Shown here piece after piece: positions 36,689-45,587 of a DNA stretch of 64,000 bases. Numbering within the stretch: the stretch's first letter is position 1; each line of letters opens with the position of its first letter. Source of the stretch: Micromonospora_I sp040659735 (GTDB taxonomy: Bacteria > Actinomycetota > Actinomycetes > Mycobacteriales > Micromonosporaceae); the NCBI RefSeq assembly GCF_040659735.1, contig NZ_JBFANZ010000013.1:76844-140843 (forward strand), read 5' to 3'. Both the position numbers and the translations under genes were made by a program. Under the pieces are notes generated by a model. That model saw nothing but the letters and a program-made list of their open reading frames with translations, did no database searches and had not been told where the DNA came from.

Positions 36689-36773
36689 TTGCCATGATCT
36701 TGATGGGTCTGATATTCACGTATTCGCACGTCTGATCGACGCGGTGCTGGCGAGCCGACCGGACCGGTCGGCT
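36689..36773 (+). promoter_or_regulatory. Candidate promoter and perfect palindrome upstream of the fungalysin gene
   Basis: TTGCCA (36689-36694) and TATTCA (36713-36718) are 18 bases apart, a plausible -35/-10 pair. About 35 bases downstream AGCCGACCGG-A-CCGGTCGGCT (36753-36773) is a perfect inverted repeat that would form a hairpin in the 5' leader or serve as an operator. Confidence 0.4.
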
Positions 36774-36801
36774 GCTACGCACTCCCATCAAGGAGGACCC
36801 C

Positions 36802-39738
36802 TTGCGCAGACCGGGCCGGAGATTGTCCACAAGACCACAATGGAAGGTGGTGCCCGCGTTCGCCGCGGCGATCGTCCTCGCCGGGATGGTCCCCAGCGGG
36901 ACCGCGGCCGGCGCCGCGCCGGGCGGCGGTGGGGCGGCGCACGGGCAGGACGGCAACGTCGACTCGTACGCGGAGGGGCACGGCCCGCGCGACAAGGACA
37001 ACCGGGTCGGTACGGCCAGCCCCAGCTCCCGCCAGCGCGCGCTCGCCAACCGCGTCGACGACGGGGTGCGCTTCAACGCGCTGGGCACGCCGCACGCCCT
37101 CGGCCCGGGCACGACCCCGCTCGCCACCGGCCTCCCCGCCGACGCGGAGACCGCCGCCCGCCGGTACCTGGTGCAGAACCGCGACCTGTTCGGGCTGGAC
37201 GACGCGGCCGTGGCCGGCATGGAGCGCGTGCTGGTCCGGCCGATCGGCGCGGGCACCGTGGTCACGCTGCGACAGCGCTTCGGCGCGCTCCCCGCCGGTC
37301 ACGACGGACTCGTCACCATCACCGTCAAGGACGGCGCGATCCTGCACGTGAGCTCGTCGCTCTCCCGCGACAGCGGCAGCCCCGCACCCGCAACCCTGAC
37401 CGCCGACGAGGCCTACGCGATCGCGCTGCGCGACGCGGGCCTCACCGCCGGCCAGATCGAGACCAGGGGGATCCGCCAGGTCGCCGTCCCGACGCCCCTG
37501 GACGGGCCGCGCACGGCGTACGAGGTCACGGTGATCTCCACGAACGCCGCGGAGGCGAGCGCGTTCACCACGTTCGTCGACGCCCGTACCGGTGCCGTGC
37601 TGGTCCGCGAGGACCTGGTCGACTTCGACTCGGAGAACCCGCGGTGGGCGGTCTTTCCGGCCACCCCGCCGAGCAGGGTCATCCCGGGCAGGGACGAGCG
37701 GGACCTGTGGTGTCTGAGCGCCGCGCGCGAGTGTGACAGATTGGTCAGGGACCCGGCGAGCGGCCAGGCCTGGGACGTCGACCTGACGACCGGAGCGCCC
37801 ACCAACACCAGCCGGGGCAACGCGGCGAGCAACGTCGTCGCCTGGGGCGCCGGCACCCCGAACGTGCCGGCCACGACCAGCCCCACCCGCGACTACATCT
37901 ACCCCTTCACCGACCAGTGGCACCAGGCGCGGTGCAACTCCGAGGTGTTCCAGTCGCTGCAGCGCAACGACGCCGACGCCGCGGTCGCGAACCTCTTCGC
38001 CATGCACAACCGCATGCACGACTGGGCCTACCACCTGGGCTTCACGGAGTCCACGTGGAACATGCAGGCGGTCAACCTCGGTCCCGACGGTCTCGGCGGC
38101 GACGCCGAGCAGGGACGCGCGCAGCAGGGGGCGCTGAGCGGTAACCGCAACAACGCCAACCAGGCAACCCCCCGCGACGGCGCGATGCCGACCACCAACA
38201 TGTACCTGTGGCAGCCCACCGCCGGTGGCCCCTACCCACCCTGCGTCGACGGCGACTACGACATGACGGTGATCGGCCACGAGTACACCCACGCGATCAC
38301 CAACCGCATGATCGCCGGGCCGAACACCGGCATCAGCGGTCACCAGGGCGGCGCGATGGGCGAGTCGTGGAGCGATCTGCTCGCGGCGGAGTACCTCTTC
38401 CAGAATGGGCTGCGCGCCCCCGGCCGGACCCCCTTCGTCACCGGCGGCTACGTCACCGGCAACACCAACAGCGGCATCCGCAACTACGACCTCAGCCGCA
38501 GCCCGCTCAACTACTCCGACGTCGGCTACAACACCGCCGGCCCGGCCGTGCACGCCGACGGTGAGATCTGGGGCGCGACGAACTTCCGCATCCGGTCCGC
38601 GTTCGTCGAGCGGTACGGCCCGGGCAAGACCTCCACGCAGCAGGCCTGCGCGCAGGGGAAGATCGCCGTGGAGAAGTGCCCGGGCAACCGCCGCTGGTCG
38701 CAGCTGGTCTTCGACTCGTTCCTGCTCCAGGCGGCGAGCCAGGTCAGCATGCTGGACATGCGCGACAACATGCTCGCCGCAGACCTGGTCCGTTTCGACG
38801 GGGCGAACCAGGACCTCATCTGGAACGCCTTCGCCGAATCGGGCATGGGCCGGGACGCGGTGACCAACGGCGCGGCCGACACCGACCCGACGCCGAGTTT
38901 CGCCTCGCCGCGGGCCGCCAACGCCGTGGTCACCCTCCGCCCGGAGCGCGAGACCGACGCGGTCATCCGGCTGTATGTCGGCGACTACGAGGCGCGGGCC
39001 ATGCCGATCGCGGACACCGACCCGGCGACCCCGCTGCCGGACACGTTCGAGATCGTGCCGAACGCGAAGTTCCCGTTCCTCGCGGTCGGAGCCGGCTTCG
39101 GACACGCCCGGTTCACCGAGAGCTTCAAGGCGGGCCGCAAGGAGCGGCTCGACGTGACGGTGAGTCGCAACCTCGCCTCGGTCGCCGCCGGCGCGGTGGT
39201 CTCGGGGGACGGGGTCAACCTCGACAAGATCGGCGATGACACCGAGGCCACCAACTGGGCGTCGCTGGACGGCGTCGCCGGTAAGCAGGTGACCGTCGCG
39301 CTCGCCGGTGACCGTCCCCAGCTCGTCCGGCGGGTCAACGTCAGCGCGATGCTGCGTCCGGCGATCCCGGGCGACGCCGACCCGGCCAGCCAGAACCAGC
39401 TCTCCGCGCTGCGCTCCTTCACCGTCCTGGCGTGCAACGCGAAGCTCGCCGACTGCGGCGCCGACGCCAACTACCGTCCGGTGTACAAGAGCAGCTCCGA
39501 CGCCTTCCCCGGCGGCGCCTACCGCGCGTTCACGCCCGAGATCAATCTGCGTTCCTTCACCATCCTGCCGACGTTCGTCACCCACCTGCGGCTGCAGGTG
39601 GTCGCGAGCCAGTGCACCGGTGGACCGCACTACGCGGGGGAGCGCGACGACGACCCCGCCAACCCCACCGACTGCGCCACGGCCAGCCCCGCCCGGACCC
39701 AGGTCCGCGTCGCCGAGTTCCAGGCCTTCAGCCACTGA
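36802..39738 (+). CDS. Secreted M36 fungalysin-type metalloprotease
   Basis: A 978-residue secreted zinc protease. An Arg-rich N-terminus and hydrophobic segment (residues 18-38) form the signal peptide; a FTP/PepSY-like propeptide spans roughly 60-290. The catalytic domain carries HEYTH at residues 493-497 and the third zinc ligand Glu521 in GAMGESWSD, as in M36. A C-terminal region of about 270 residues looks like a beta-rich accessory domain. TTG 36802 has a near-perfect AAGGAGGA 5 bases upstream. A strong terminator follows. Likely degrades extracellular protein. Confidence 0.92.
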   Translation: MRRPGRRLSTRPQWKVVPAFAAAIVLAGMVPSGTAAGAAPGGGGAAHGQDGNVDSYAEGHGPRDKDNRVGTASPSSRQRALANRVDDGVRFNALGTPHALGPGTTPLATGLPADAETAARRYLVQNRDLFGLDDAAVAGMERVLVRPIGAGTVVTLRQRFGALPAGHDGLVTITVKDGAILHVSSSLSRDSGSPAPATLTADEAYAIALRDAGLTAGQIETRGIRQVAVPTPLDGPRTAYEVTVISTNAAEASAFTTFVDARTGAVLVREDLVDFDSENPRWAVFPATPPSRVIPGRDERDLWCLSAARECDRLVRDPASGQAWDVDLTTGAPTNTSRGNAASNVVAWGAGTPNVPATTSPTRDYIYPFTDQWHQARCNSEVFQSLQRNDADAAVANLFAMHNRMHDWAYHLGFTESTWNMQAVNLGPDGLGGDAEQGRAQQGALSGNRNNANQATPRDGAMPTTNMYLWQPTAGGPYPPCVDGDYDMTVIGHEYTHAITNRMIAGPNTGISGHQGGAMGESWSDLLAAEYLFQNGLRAPGRTPFVTGGYVTGNTNSGIRNYDLSRSPLNYSDVGYNTAGPAVHADGEIWGATNFRIRSAFVERYGPGKTSTQQACAQGKIAVEKCPGNRRWSQLVFDSFLLQAASQVSMLDMRDNMLAADLVRFDGANQDLIWNAFAESGMGRDAVTNGAADTDPTPSFASPRAANAVVTLRPERETDAVIRLYVGDYEARAMPIADTDPATPLPDTFEIVPNAKFPFLAVGAGFGHARFTESFKAGRKERLDVTVSRNLASVAAGAVVSGDGVNLDKIGDDTEATNWASLDGVAGKQVTVALAGDRPQLVRRVNVSAMLRPAIPGDADPASQNQLSALRSFTVLACNAKLADCGADANYRPVYKSSSDAFPGGAYRAFTPEINLRSFTILPTFVTHLRLQVVASQCTGGPHYAGERDDDPANPTDCATASPARTQVRVAEFQAFSH

Positions 39739-39750
39739 TCCGATCCGTCC

Positions 39751-39795
39751 CGGCTCCCCGCTTCCCGCTCCTCGGGAAGCGGGGAGCCGTTTTTT
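39751..39795 (+). terminator. Rho-independent terminator
   Basis: CGGCTCCCCGCTTCCCG and CGGGAAGCGGGGAGCCG pair perfectly (17 bp) around a 5-base loop and are followed by six Ts at 39790-39795. It is the clearest classical terminator in the window and closes the fungalysin transcription unit. Confidence 0.95.
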
Positions 39796-39889
39796 CGCCC
39801 GTCGCCGAACCGCTTCGACAGTTTTCTCATCCGAGGTGGTTAGCTGCCGACAGGCACCGGAGAAGATCAGGACACGGATGGAGGAGTTG

Positions 39890-41482
39890 ATGGCGGACCA
39901 ACCGCAGCTGCCGGCTCCGCTGTCGCCGTTCGGATCCTTCGACGAGCTGGCGCTGCGCCTGCACGAGCTGACGGTGAAGGGCCGCAATACCGAGGCGCTG
40001 CACGAGTCAGACGAGTACGACTTCGTGGTGTCGCTGCTCGGCGACGAGCGCACGCTGGGCATGCTGATCCAGACCAGGATGTACGCGTACATCGGGCTCG
40101 GCCGATTGCCCGAGGCGCTGGTCGCCAACGAGACCCTGCTGCGCCGGCACCGTGCCGCGGGCTTCCGCACCAGCGAGGCGAAGATCCTCGCGGACCGGGG
40201 CGACATCCTGATCCGGCTCGGCCGCATCGATGAGGGGCTGCACCGCCTGGCGCACGCCATTGCGATCCTCGACCAGACGCCGCGCACCAACCCCCGCTAC
40301 ATCTCCGCGCTCTCCTCCGTCGGCGAGGCCGCCCGCTCCGTGGAGCTCTTCGAGCTCGCCGACGAGTGCGCGCGCGCCGTGATGGAGGCGTTCGAACCGG
40401 ATACCGAGGACCGGGCCGCCGCCGAACTGCTCCGCGCCGAACTGCTGCTGGAGTGGGCGCTGCGGCTGGAGCAGATCGGGCTGGTCGACGAGGCCGGCCT
40501 CCGTTTCGCCCGCGCCGCGCAGTTGGCGCGCCACTGGGTGACCGTCTACCGCGGCCACGGCCCGGACGGGGACTCGCCGCTCGCCGCCGCGCTGCTCGCG
40601 CTCGGGTTGGCCAAGATCGGCGAGACCGATGAGGCAATCGAGCTCTGCACCTCGATGATCCTGCCGTTGCGCAGCGCCGGCCAGTTCCGCGAAGCCCGGC
40701 TGATCCACCTCGCGTACGGGGTTTCGCTGCGCGGCCGTGGCCAGTTGCGCGAAGCGCGTCGGGAATTCATCGCCGCCGAGGAGCTGTCGGCCCAGGCGGG
40801 CCACACCACCCAGCGGCTGCTCTCCCAGTACGAACTGGCCGTGCTCGCCGCGGCCGAGTTCCCCGGCGACGCGGCCGAGGCGATGCTCGCGGCGCTGCGC
40901 GCGCACGCGCGGCATCTGTGGCGGCTGCGGATGGAGCGCCGGTCCATGCTGCAACAGGCCAAGCAGCGGGTGTGGCTCGAAGCCGAGCGCGCCCGCGCGG
41001 ACAGCGACGCCGCGCAGGACGCGCTGACCGGCCTGGGTAACCGGCGCCTCTTCGATCGGCACATCGCCACCGTCGAGGGGGAGGTCCCCGCCGGTGCCGT
41101 GGTGCTGCTCCTCGTCGACGTCGACCGCTTCAAGGTGATCAACGACCGCTACTCGCACGGCGTCGGGGACCGGGTGCTGCGCGAGGTCGCCGGCGTGTTG
41201 CAGGCGCACTGCCGCCAGGACGACGTGCCGATCCGCTTCGGCGGCGACGAGTTCGCGCTCTTCCTCCGCACCGACCTGGACACCGCCGCCCGCGTCGGCG
41301 AACGCATCCGCCGGGTTGTCGCCGCGCGCCAGTGGGACGACTTCGCGCCGGGCCTGCGGGTCACGCTGAGCATGGGGGTGGCCGCGCTCGACCAGGGGAT
41401 GACCGGCCGGGATCTGTTCGACTCGGCCGACCGTCAGCTCTACGTCGCGAAGGGGCGCGGGCGCAACCAGCTCGTGGCCTGA
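39890..41482 (+). CDS. Cytosolic TPR-GGDEF diguanylate cyclase
   Basis: A 530-residue protein without membrane segments. The first 340 residues are helical TPR-like repeats (RLGRIDEGLHRLAHAIAI, QAGHTTQRLLSQYELAV). The C-terminal GGDEF domain has ALTGLGNRRLFDRH, VDVDRFKVINDRYSHGVGD and the active-site RFGGDEFALFL, so c-di-GMP synthesis is expected. The N-terminal part may sense a partner protein. ATG 39890 has GGAGG 5 bases upstream; ATG 39878 in frame is an alternative adding four residues. Confidence 0.9.
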   Translation: MADQPQLPAPLSPFGSFDELALRLHELTVKGRNTEALHESDEYDFVVSLLGDERTLGMLIQTRMYAYIGLGRLPEALVANETLLRRHRAAGFRTSEAKILADRGDILIRLGRIDEGLHRLAHAIAILDQTPRTNPRYISALSSVGEAARSVELFELADECARAVMEAFEPDTEDRAAAELLRAELLLEWALRLEQIGLVDEAGLRFARAAQLARHWVTVYRGHGPDGDSPLAAALLALGLAKIGETDEAIELCTSMILPLRSAGQFREARLIHLAYGVSLRGRGQLREARREFIAAEELSAQAGHTTQRLLSQYELAVLAAAEFPGDAAEAMLAALRAHARHLWRLRMERRSMLQQAKQRVWLEAERARADSDAAQDALTGLGNRRLFDRHIATVEGEVPAGAVVLLLVDVDRFKVINDRYSHGVGDRVLREVAGVLQAHCRQDDVPIRFGGDEFALFLRTDLDTAARVGERIRRVVAARQWDDFAPGLRVTLSMGVAALDQGMTGRDLFDSADRQLYVAKGRGRNQLVA

Positions 41483-41505
41483 GCGCAGGCGCAGCACGTC
41501 GGGTC

Positions 41506-41531
41506 GTACCACCACTTGTACCATCACCGGT
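41506..41531 (+). promoter_or_regulatory. Candidate leaderless promoter and operator of the toxin-antitoxin pair
   Basis: GTACCACCAC (41506) and GTACCATCAC (41518) are direct repeats 12 bases apart. TACCAT at 41519-41524 sits 7 bases before the antitoxin ATG at 41532, where a -10 box would place the transcription start at the ATG. There is no Shine-Dalgarno, which fits a leaderless mRNA. The repeats are likely the autoregulatory antitoxin site. Confidence 0.45.
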
Positions 41532-41783
41532 ATGGCAGAGAAGGTGACCCTCAGCCTCACGGCTGACACCCTCGCTCGCGCCCGGACCGCGGCGCAGCAC
41601 GAGGGGATGAGCCTGTCGGCATGGATGGACCGGGCCGCCCGCCGCGAGGCCCTGCGCGACGCCGGGCGCCGCCAGGATGAATGGCTCGCCGCCAACCCGG
41701 ACGTCCGCGACGAGCTCGACGGGTTCGACCGGCTCGCCGACACCCTGGAGTCCGGCTGGTCCGACCTGGCTGGAGCGGCGTGA
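41532..41783 (+). CDS. Ribbon-helix-helix antitoxin (MazE-like)
   Basis: An 83-residue protein. The N-terminal 45 residues (KVTLSLTADTLARARTAAQH and GMSLSAWMDRAARREAL) fit a ribbon-helix-helix DNA-binding domain; the acidic C-terminal tail would wrap the toxin. Its stop overlaps the toxin GTG. Confidence 0.85.
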   Translation: MAEKVTLSLTADTLARARTAAQHEGMSLSAWMDRAARREALRDAGRRQDEWLAANPDVRDELDGFDRLADTLESGWSDLAGAA

Positions 41784-42094
41784 ACCGGGGCGAGATCTGG
41801 ACCATCGGCGAGCGCGGCAACCTGCGATACCGCGTCGTCGTCCTCTCCGGCAGCGCCCACAACGACCGACCGAGCGCCTCGCCGTTCTGCGCGCCGGTCG
41901 TGCGCCAGCGGGGCAGCGTCGACCTGCCGCCCTTCGCCGTTCCCCTCGCCGAGACCGATCCGCTCTCCGGCGTCGTGGTCCTCAACCGGATGCGGCGGTT
42001 GCGCGCCTCTGCGGGAGCCGAGCGGTTGGGGATGGTGACCGGCGCGAGCATGGTCCGGCTCGGCACCGCGATGCGCGACCTGTTCGAGCTGTAG
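41780..42094 (+). CDS. MazF/PemK-type toxin endoribonuclease
   Basis: A 104-residue protein of the PemK/MazF fold: VNRGEIWTIGERGNLRYRVV at the start, an RVVVLSGSAHN strand-loop, and a C-terminal VLNRMRRLRA segment. The usual RP of the first loop is replaced by RYR, so activity should be tested rather than assumed. GTG 41780 overlaps the antitoxin stop. Confidence 0.82.
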   Translation: MNRGEIWTIGERGNLRYRVVVLSGSAHNDRPSASPFCAPVVRQRGSVDLPPFAVPLAETDPLSGVVVLNRMRRLRASAGAERLGMVTGASMVRLGTAMRDLFEL

Positions 42095-42163
42095 CTCCCC
42101 GCAGCGGACACGGAAATCGGCCGCTGCGGCACATCGCCGCCGAGCCGGTGGTACGACTGTCGG

Positions 42164-42763
42164 GTGGGCATCGTGTCACCCGGCTTCCGCGGTCGGCCCC
42201 GGCAGACGGAGGCGACCCTGCCGCCGGGCCAGTACCTGACCGAGGACTTCCCGGTCCTCTCCGCCGGCCCCACCCCGCGCGTCCCGGTGGACCAGTGGGA
42301 ATTCGTGATCACCACGGAGACGGGGCTCGACCACCGCTGGTCGTGGCAGGAGTTACTCGCCCTGCCGTCGGAGACCCCCACCGTCGACCTGCACTGCGTG
42401 ACCAGATGGTCCAAGCTCGGCACGTCCTGGCAGGGGGTTTCTCTCGACACCCTCCTCGCCGACGTGCAGACCGACGCGGCGTACGCCCTCGTGTGCTCCT
42501 ACGGCGGCTACACCACCAACCTGCCGCTCGCCGATCTGCGCGACGGGCAGGCGTGGATCGTCCACCGCTACGACGGCGGCGAGTTGACACCCGAGCACGG
42601 CGGCCCGGCCCGGCTGCTCGTACCCCACCTCTACCTGTGGAAGTCGGCCAAGTGGGTGCGGGGCGTCCGGTTGCTCCCCGAGGACGAGCCGGGGTTCTGG
42701 GAGAGCGCCGGCTACCACGACTACGGTGACCCGTGGCGCGAGCAGCGGTACCAGGGCGACTGA
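42164..42763 (+). CDS. Sulfite oxidase-like molybdopterin oxidoreductase
   Basis: A 199-residue protein of the SUOX/YedY molybdopterin domain. The segment VDLHCVTRWSKLGTSWQGVS contains the cysteine that ligates molybdenum. PHLYLWKSAKWVRGVRLL closes the domain. No Tat signal is seen, so it appears cytosolic, unlike E. coli MsrP. GTG 42164 is the likely start. It overlaps the flavin reductase gene, its probable electron partner. Confidence 0.88.
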   Translation: MGIVSPGFRGRPRQTEATLPPGQYLTEDFPVLSAGPTPRVPVDQWEFVITTETGLDHRWSWQELLALPSETPTVDLHCVTRWSKLGTSWQGVSLDTLLADVQTDAAYALVCSYGGYTTNLPLADLRDGQAWIVHRYDGGELTPEHGGPARLLVPHLYLWKSAKWVRGVRLLPEDEPGFWESAGYHDYGDPWREQRYQGD

Positions 42764-43494
42764 GTGCCCGGCTGCCCTGGCGGGTGGCCGAGCTGGTCGG
42801 GGCCCGCGACGAGACCCCCACCGCCCGGACCCTGGTGCTGCGGGTGCCTGAATGGCCGGGCCACCTCGCCGGGCAGCACGTCGACGTGCGGCTGACCGCC
42901 GCCGACGGTTACCAGGCCGAGCGGAGCTACTCGCTCGCCGCGCCCGCCGACGGCGACCGGATCGAGCTGACCGTCCAGAAGGTCGCGGACGGGGAGGTCT
43001 CGCCGTACCTGGCGGAGGTCTTCGCCACCGGCGACCCGGTGGAGATCCGCGGCCCGGCCGGCGGCTGGTTCGTCTGGCGGCCCACCGACCCGGCGCCGGT
43101 GGTGCTCGTCGCCGGCGGCTCCGGGATCGTGCCGCTGATGGCGATGGTCCGGGCCCGGCGCGCGGTCGGCAGCCGCGCCCCGTTCCGGCTGATCTACTCC
43201 GTGCGCACCCCCCGCCACATCTACTTCGCCGACGAACTGCGCCAGCGGGACCGCGACGATCCGGGGCTGCACGTGGCGTACGCCTACACGCGGCAGGGGC
43301 CGCCGGGGTGGCCCGGCCTGCCGCGGCGCCTCGGCGTGGCGGAGCTGAAGAGCCAGGGCTGGCCGCCCGAGGTGGCGCCCGACTGCTTCGTCTGCGGCCC
43401 CACCGGCTTCGTCGAGACCGTCGCCGACATCCTCGTCGGGCTCGGTCACGAACCGGCGCGGGTCAGAACCGAACGCTTCGGACCCTCAGCGTGA
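42733..43494 (+). CDS. Ferredoxin-NADP reductase-like flavoprotein
   Basis: A 253-residue FNR-family protein. FAD-binding ERSYSLAAP, NAD(P) binding VVLVAGGSGIVPLMAMVRAR and the C-terminal FVCGPTGFVETVADIL are present. There is no plant-type [2Fe-2S] domain. GTG 42733 overlaps the molybdopterin gene by 31 bases; a later start is possible. The pair recurs in actinobacteria and probably forms an oxidoreductase of unknown substrate. Confidence 0.88.
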   Translation: MARAAVPGRLSARLPWRVAELVGARDETPTARTLVLRVPEWPGHLAGQHVDVRLTAADGYQAERSYSLAAPADGDRIELTVQKVADGEVSPYLAEVFATGDPVEIRGPAGGWFVWRPTDPAPVVLVAGGSGIVPLMAMVRARRAVGSRAPFRLIYSVRTPRHIYFADELRQRDRDDPGLHVAYAYTRQGPPGWPGLPRRLGVAELKSQGWPPEVAPDCFVCGPTGFVETVADILVGLGHEPARVRTERFGPSA

Positions 43495-43838
43495 GCGCGA
43501 GGAGTGAACGAGCGGAGCGAGTGAGCCCCGCAGTCGCGAACGAAAGGGCAGCGGGTGAGCGCGAGGAGTGAACGAGCGGAGCGAGTGAGCCCCGCAGTCG
43601 CGAACGAAAGGGCAGCGGGTGAGCGCGAGGAGTGAACGAGCGGAGCGAGNNNNNNNNNNNNNNNNNNNNNNNNNNNNNNNNNNNNNNNNNNNNNNNNNNN
43701 NNNNNNNNNNNNNNNNNNNNNNNNNNNNNNNNNNNNNNNNNNNNNNNNTTGAGCCCCGCAGTCGCGAGCGAAAGGGCAGCGGGTGAGCGCGAGGAGTGAA
43801 CGAGCGGAGCGGGTGAGCCCCGCAGTCGCGAGCGAAAG
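43491..43838. repeat. 64-bp tandem repeat array interrupted by the assembly gap
   Basis: Units start at 43491, 43555 and 43619, exactly 64 bases apart, and again at 43783 after the N-run, with a partial unit between. Each begins GTGAGCGCGAGGAGTGAACG and contains GAGCGGAGCGAGTGAGCCCC. The units left of the gap are identical; those on the right differ by a few bases (CGAGCGAAAG for CGAACGAAAG; GCGGGTGAG for GCGAGTGAG). The array starts at the end of the flavin reductase gene and ends just before the Shine-Dalgarno of the next gene. Confidence 0.95.
43650..43748. other. Assembly gap (99 Ns)
   Basis: A run of N within the 64-bp tandem array. The true number of repeat units is unknown. Confidence 1.
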
Positions 43839-43855
43839 ACGGCCAGGAGGGTGAG

Positions 43856-44152
43856 ATGAAGCAACAGCAGTACGTCGACGGGAACTCCCTCGGCGGACCA
43901 CTCCGGGAGATCTTCGCCGTCGACGTCACCGCGGCCACCACCCGGTGCGTGTCGTGTGCGCTGACCGTGCCGGTCGCGACCCTCGAGGTCTACGCCCACG
44001 CGCCCGGGCTGGTGGCCCGTTGCCCCGGCTGCGCGGAGGTGGTCCTGCGGCTGGTGCGGGGCCCGGAGAGCGCGTGGCTGGACCTGCGGGGGACCACCTC
44101 CCTGCGCGTCCCGCTGCCGTCGCAGGTCCCGGGCACCAGCGCCAGCGGCTGA
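43856..44152 (+). CDS. Small CXXC zinc-ribbon-like protein (DUF6510-like)
   Basis: A 98-residue protein. After VDGNSLGGPLREIFAVDV come two cysteine pairs, RCVSCALTVP and RCPGCAEVVLRL, about 28 residues apart, suggesting a zinc ribbon. It resembles the small protein found next to the molybdopterin/flavin reductase pair in other actinobacteria (DUF6510, from memory). ATG 43856 has AGGAGGG just upstream. Confidence 0.8.
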   Translation: MKQQQYVDGNSLGGPLREIFAVDVTAATTRCVSCALTVPVATLEVYAHAPGLVARCPGCAEVVLRLVRGPESAWLDLRGTTSLRVPLPSQVPGTSASG

Positions 44153-44156
44153 GCCG

Positions 44157-45587
44157 TCAGAGCTGGCTCTCCCGCCGGTCACCGCCCCATGCGACGTGGA
44201 AGCTCCCGTCGCGGTCGACCCGACGGTAGGTGTGCGCGCCGAAGAAGTCGCGCTGCGCCTGGATCAGCGCGGCCGGCAGCCGGGGCGCGCGCAGCCCGTC
44301 GTAGTACGCCAGCGCCGACGCGAATCCGGGCACGGCGATGCCGAGTTCGGCGGCGGTCACCACGACCCGTCGCCACGACTCCTGCGCGCCCCGCACGGCG
44401 TCGAGGAAGTAGTCGTCCACGAGAAGGCTCGGCAGTTGCGGTGCGGCGTCGTAGGCGGTCCGGATCCGGTCGAGGAACCGGGCGCGGATGATGCATCCGC
44501 CCCGCCAGATCCGCGCCATCGCACCGGGGTCGATCTTCCAGCCGTACTCCGCGCTGGCCGCCTGGATCTGGTGGAAGCCCTGCGCGTAAGCCACGATCTT
44601 CGACGCGTACAGCGCCCGCTCAACGTCGTCGACCAGCGCGCCCGCCGCGCTCCGCCGGTGCCCGACCGGGCCCGGCAGCCCGGCGGCCGCCGCGCGCACG
44701 TCGACGTCGCCGGAGAGCGAACGGGCGAAGACGGCCTCGGCGATGCCGGTCACCGGGACGCCGAGATCGAGCGCCGTCTGGACCGTCCAACGCCCGGTGC
44801 CCTTCTGCTCCGCCCGATCCTGCACGATGTCGACGAAGGGCTCGCCGGTCGCCGCGTCGACGTGACCGAGCACCTCGGCGGTGATCTCGACGAGATACGA
44901 GCCGAGCCGCCCGGAGTTCCAGTCCCGGAAGACCGCGCCGATCTCCGCCGGGGACATCCCACTGGCACGGCGCAACAGGTCGTACGCCTCCGCGATGAGC
45001 TGCATGTCGGCGTATTCGATGCCATTGTGGACCATCTTCACGAAGTGGCCGGCGCCGTCGGGCCCGACGTGGGTGCAGCAGGGCTCGCCGTCGACCTGCG
45101 CCGCGATCCCCTCCAACATCGGGGCGAGGGACTCGTACGCCTCCGGAGAGCCGCCGGGCATGATGCTCGGGCCGTGCAGGGCCCCCTCCTCGCCGCCGGA
45201 GATGCCCGCGCCGACGAAGTGCAGCCATCGCTTGCGTAGCGCCTCCTGCCGGCGGCGCGTGTCGACGAAGTGCGCGTTGCCGCCGTCCACGATCAGGTCA
45301 CCGGGGTTGAGCAGCGGGATCAACTCGTTGATCACGGCGTCGGTTGCGGCGCCCGCCTGGACCATGACGATGATGCGGCGCGGCCGTTCCAGGCTGGCGA
45401 CGAACTCCTCCGCGGACTCCGTCGGCAGGAAGGCGCCCTCGTGGCCGTACTCCTCGATCAGCTCCTTGGTCCGGTTCGGCGTGCGGTTGTGCACCGCCAC
45501 GACGTGACCGTGCCGGGCGAGGTTGCGGGCCAGGTTGCGGCCCATGACCGCGAGTCCGGTGACCCCGATCCGTGCTTTCTCCGCCAT
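44157..45587 (-). CDS. gnd: 6-phosphogluconate dehydrogenase, decarboxylating
   Basis: A 476-residue pentose phosphate enzyme making ribulose 5-phosphate, CO2 and NADPH. NADP site VTGLAVMGRNLARNLARHGH, the substrate signature IVDGGNAHFVDT, the active-site loop FVGAGISGGEEGALHGPSIM and the catalytic KMVHNGIEYADMQL are all present. ATG 45587 follows GGAGGTAGGA. Length is that of the long, classical Gnd. The gene is convergent with the small zinc-ribbon gene, 4 bases apart. Confidence 0.96.
   Translation of the reverse strand: MAEKARIGVTGLAVMGRNLARNLARHGHVVAVHNRTPNRTKELIEEYGHEGAFLPTESAEEFVASLERPRRIIVMVQAGAATDAVINELIPLLNPGDLIVDGGNAHFVDTRRRQEALRKRWLHFVGAGISGGEEGALHGPSIMPGGSPEAYESLAPMLEGIAAQVDGEPCCTHVGPDGAGHFVKMVHNGIEYADMQLIAEAYDLLRRASGMSPAEIGAVFRDWNSGRLGSYLVEITAEVLGHVDAATGEPFVDIVQDRAEQKGTGRWTVQTALDLGVPVTGIAEAVFARSLSGDVDVRAAAAGLPGPVGHRRSAAGALVDDVERALYASKIVAYAQGFHQIQAASAEYGWKIDPGAMARIWRGGCIIRARFLDRIRTAYDAAPQLPSLLVDDYFLDAVRGAQESWRRVVVTAAELGIAVPGFASALAYYDGLRAPRLPAALIQAQRDFFGAHTYRRVDRDGSFHVAWGGDRRESQL

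Noticed and set aside
36775..40290. A 1171-codon open frame on the minus strand across the fungalysin gene
   Set aside because: It is the antisense shadow of a high-GC gene; the plus strand has an intact protease with zinc motif, start signals and terminator. Similar long shadows at 2656-4782, 6101-7207, 22904-25699 and 52573-55071 were dropped for the same reason.
43491..43838. CRISPR array
   Set aside because: Units are contiguous 64-bp tandem copies with no unique spacers and no cas genes nearby.
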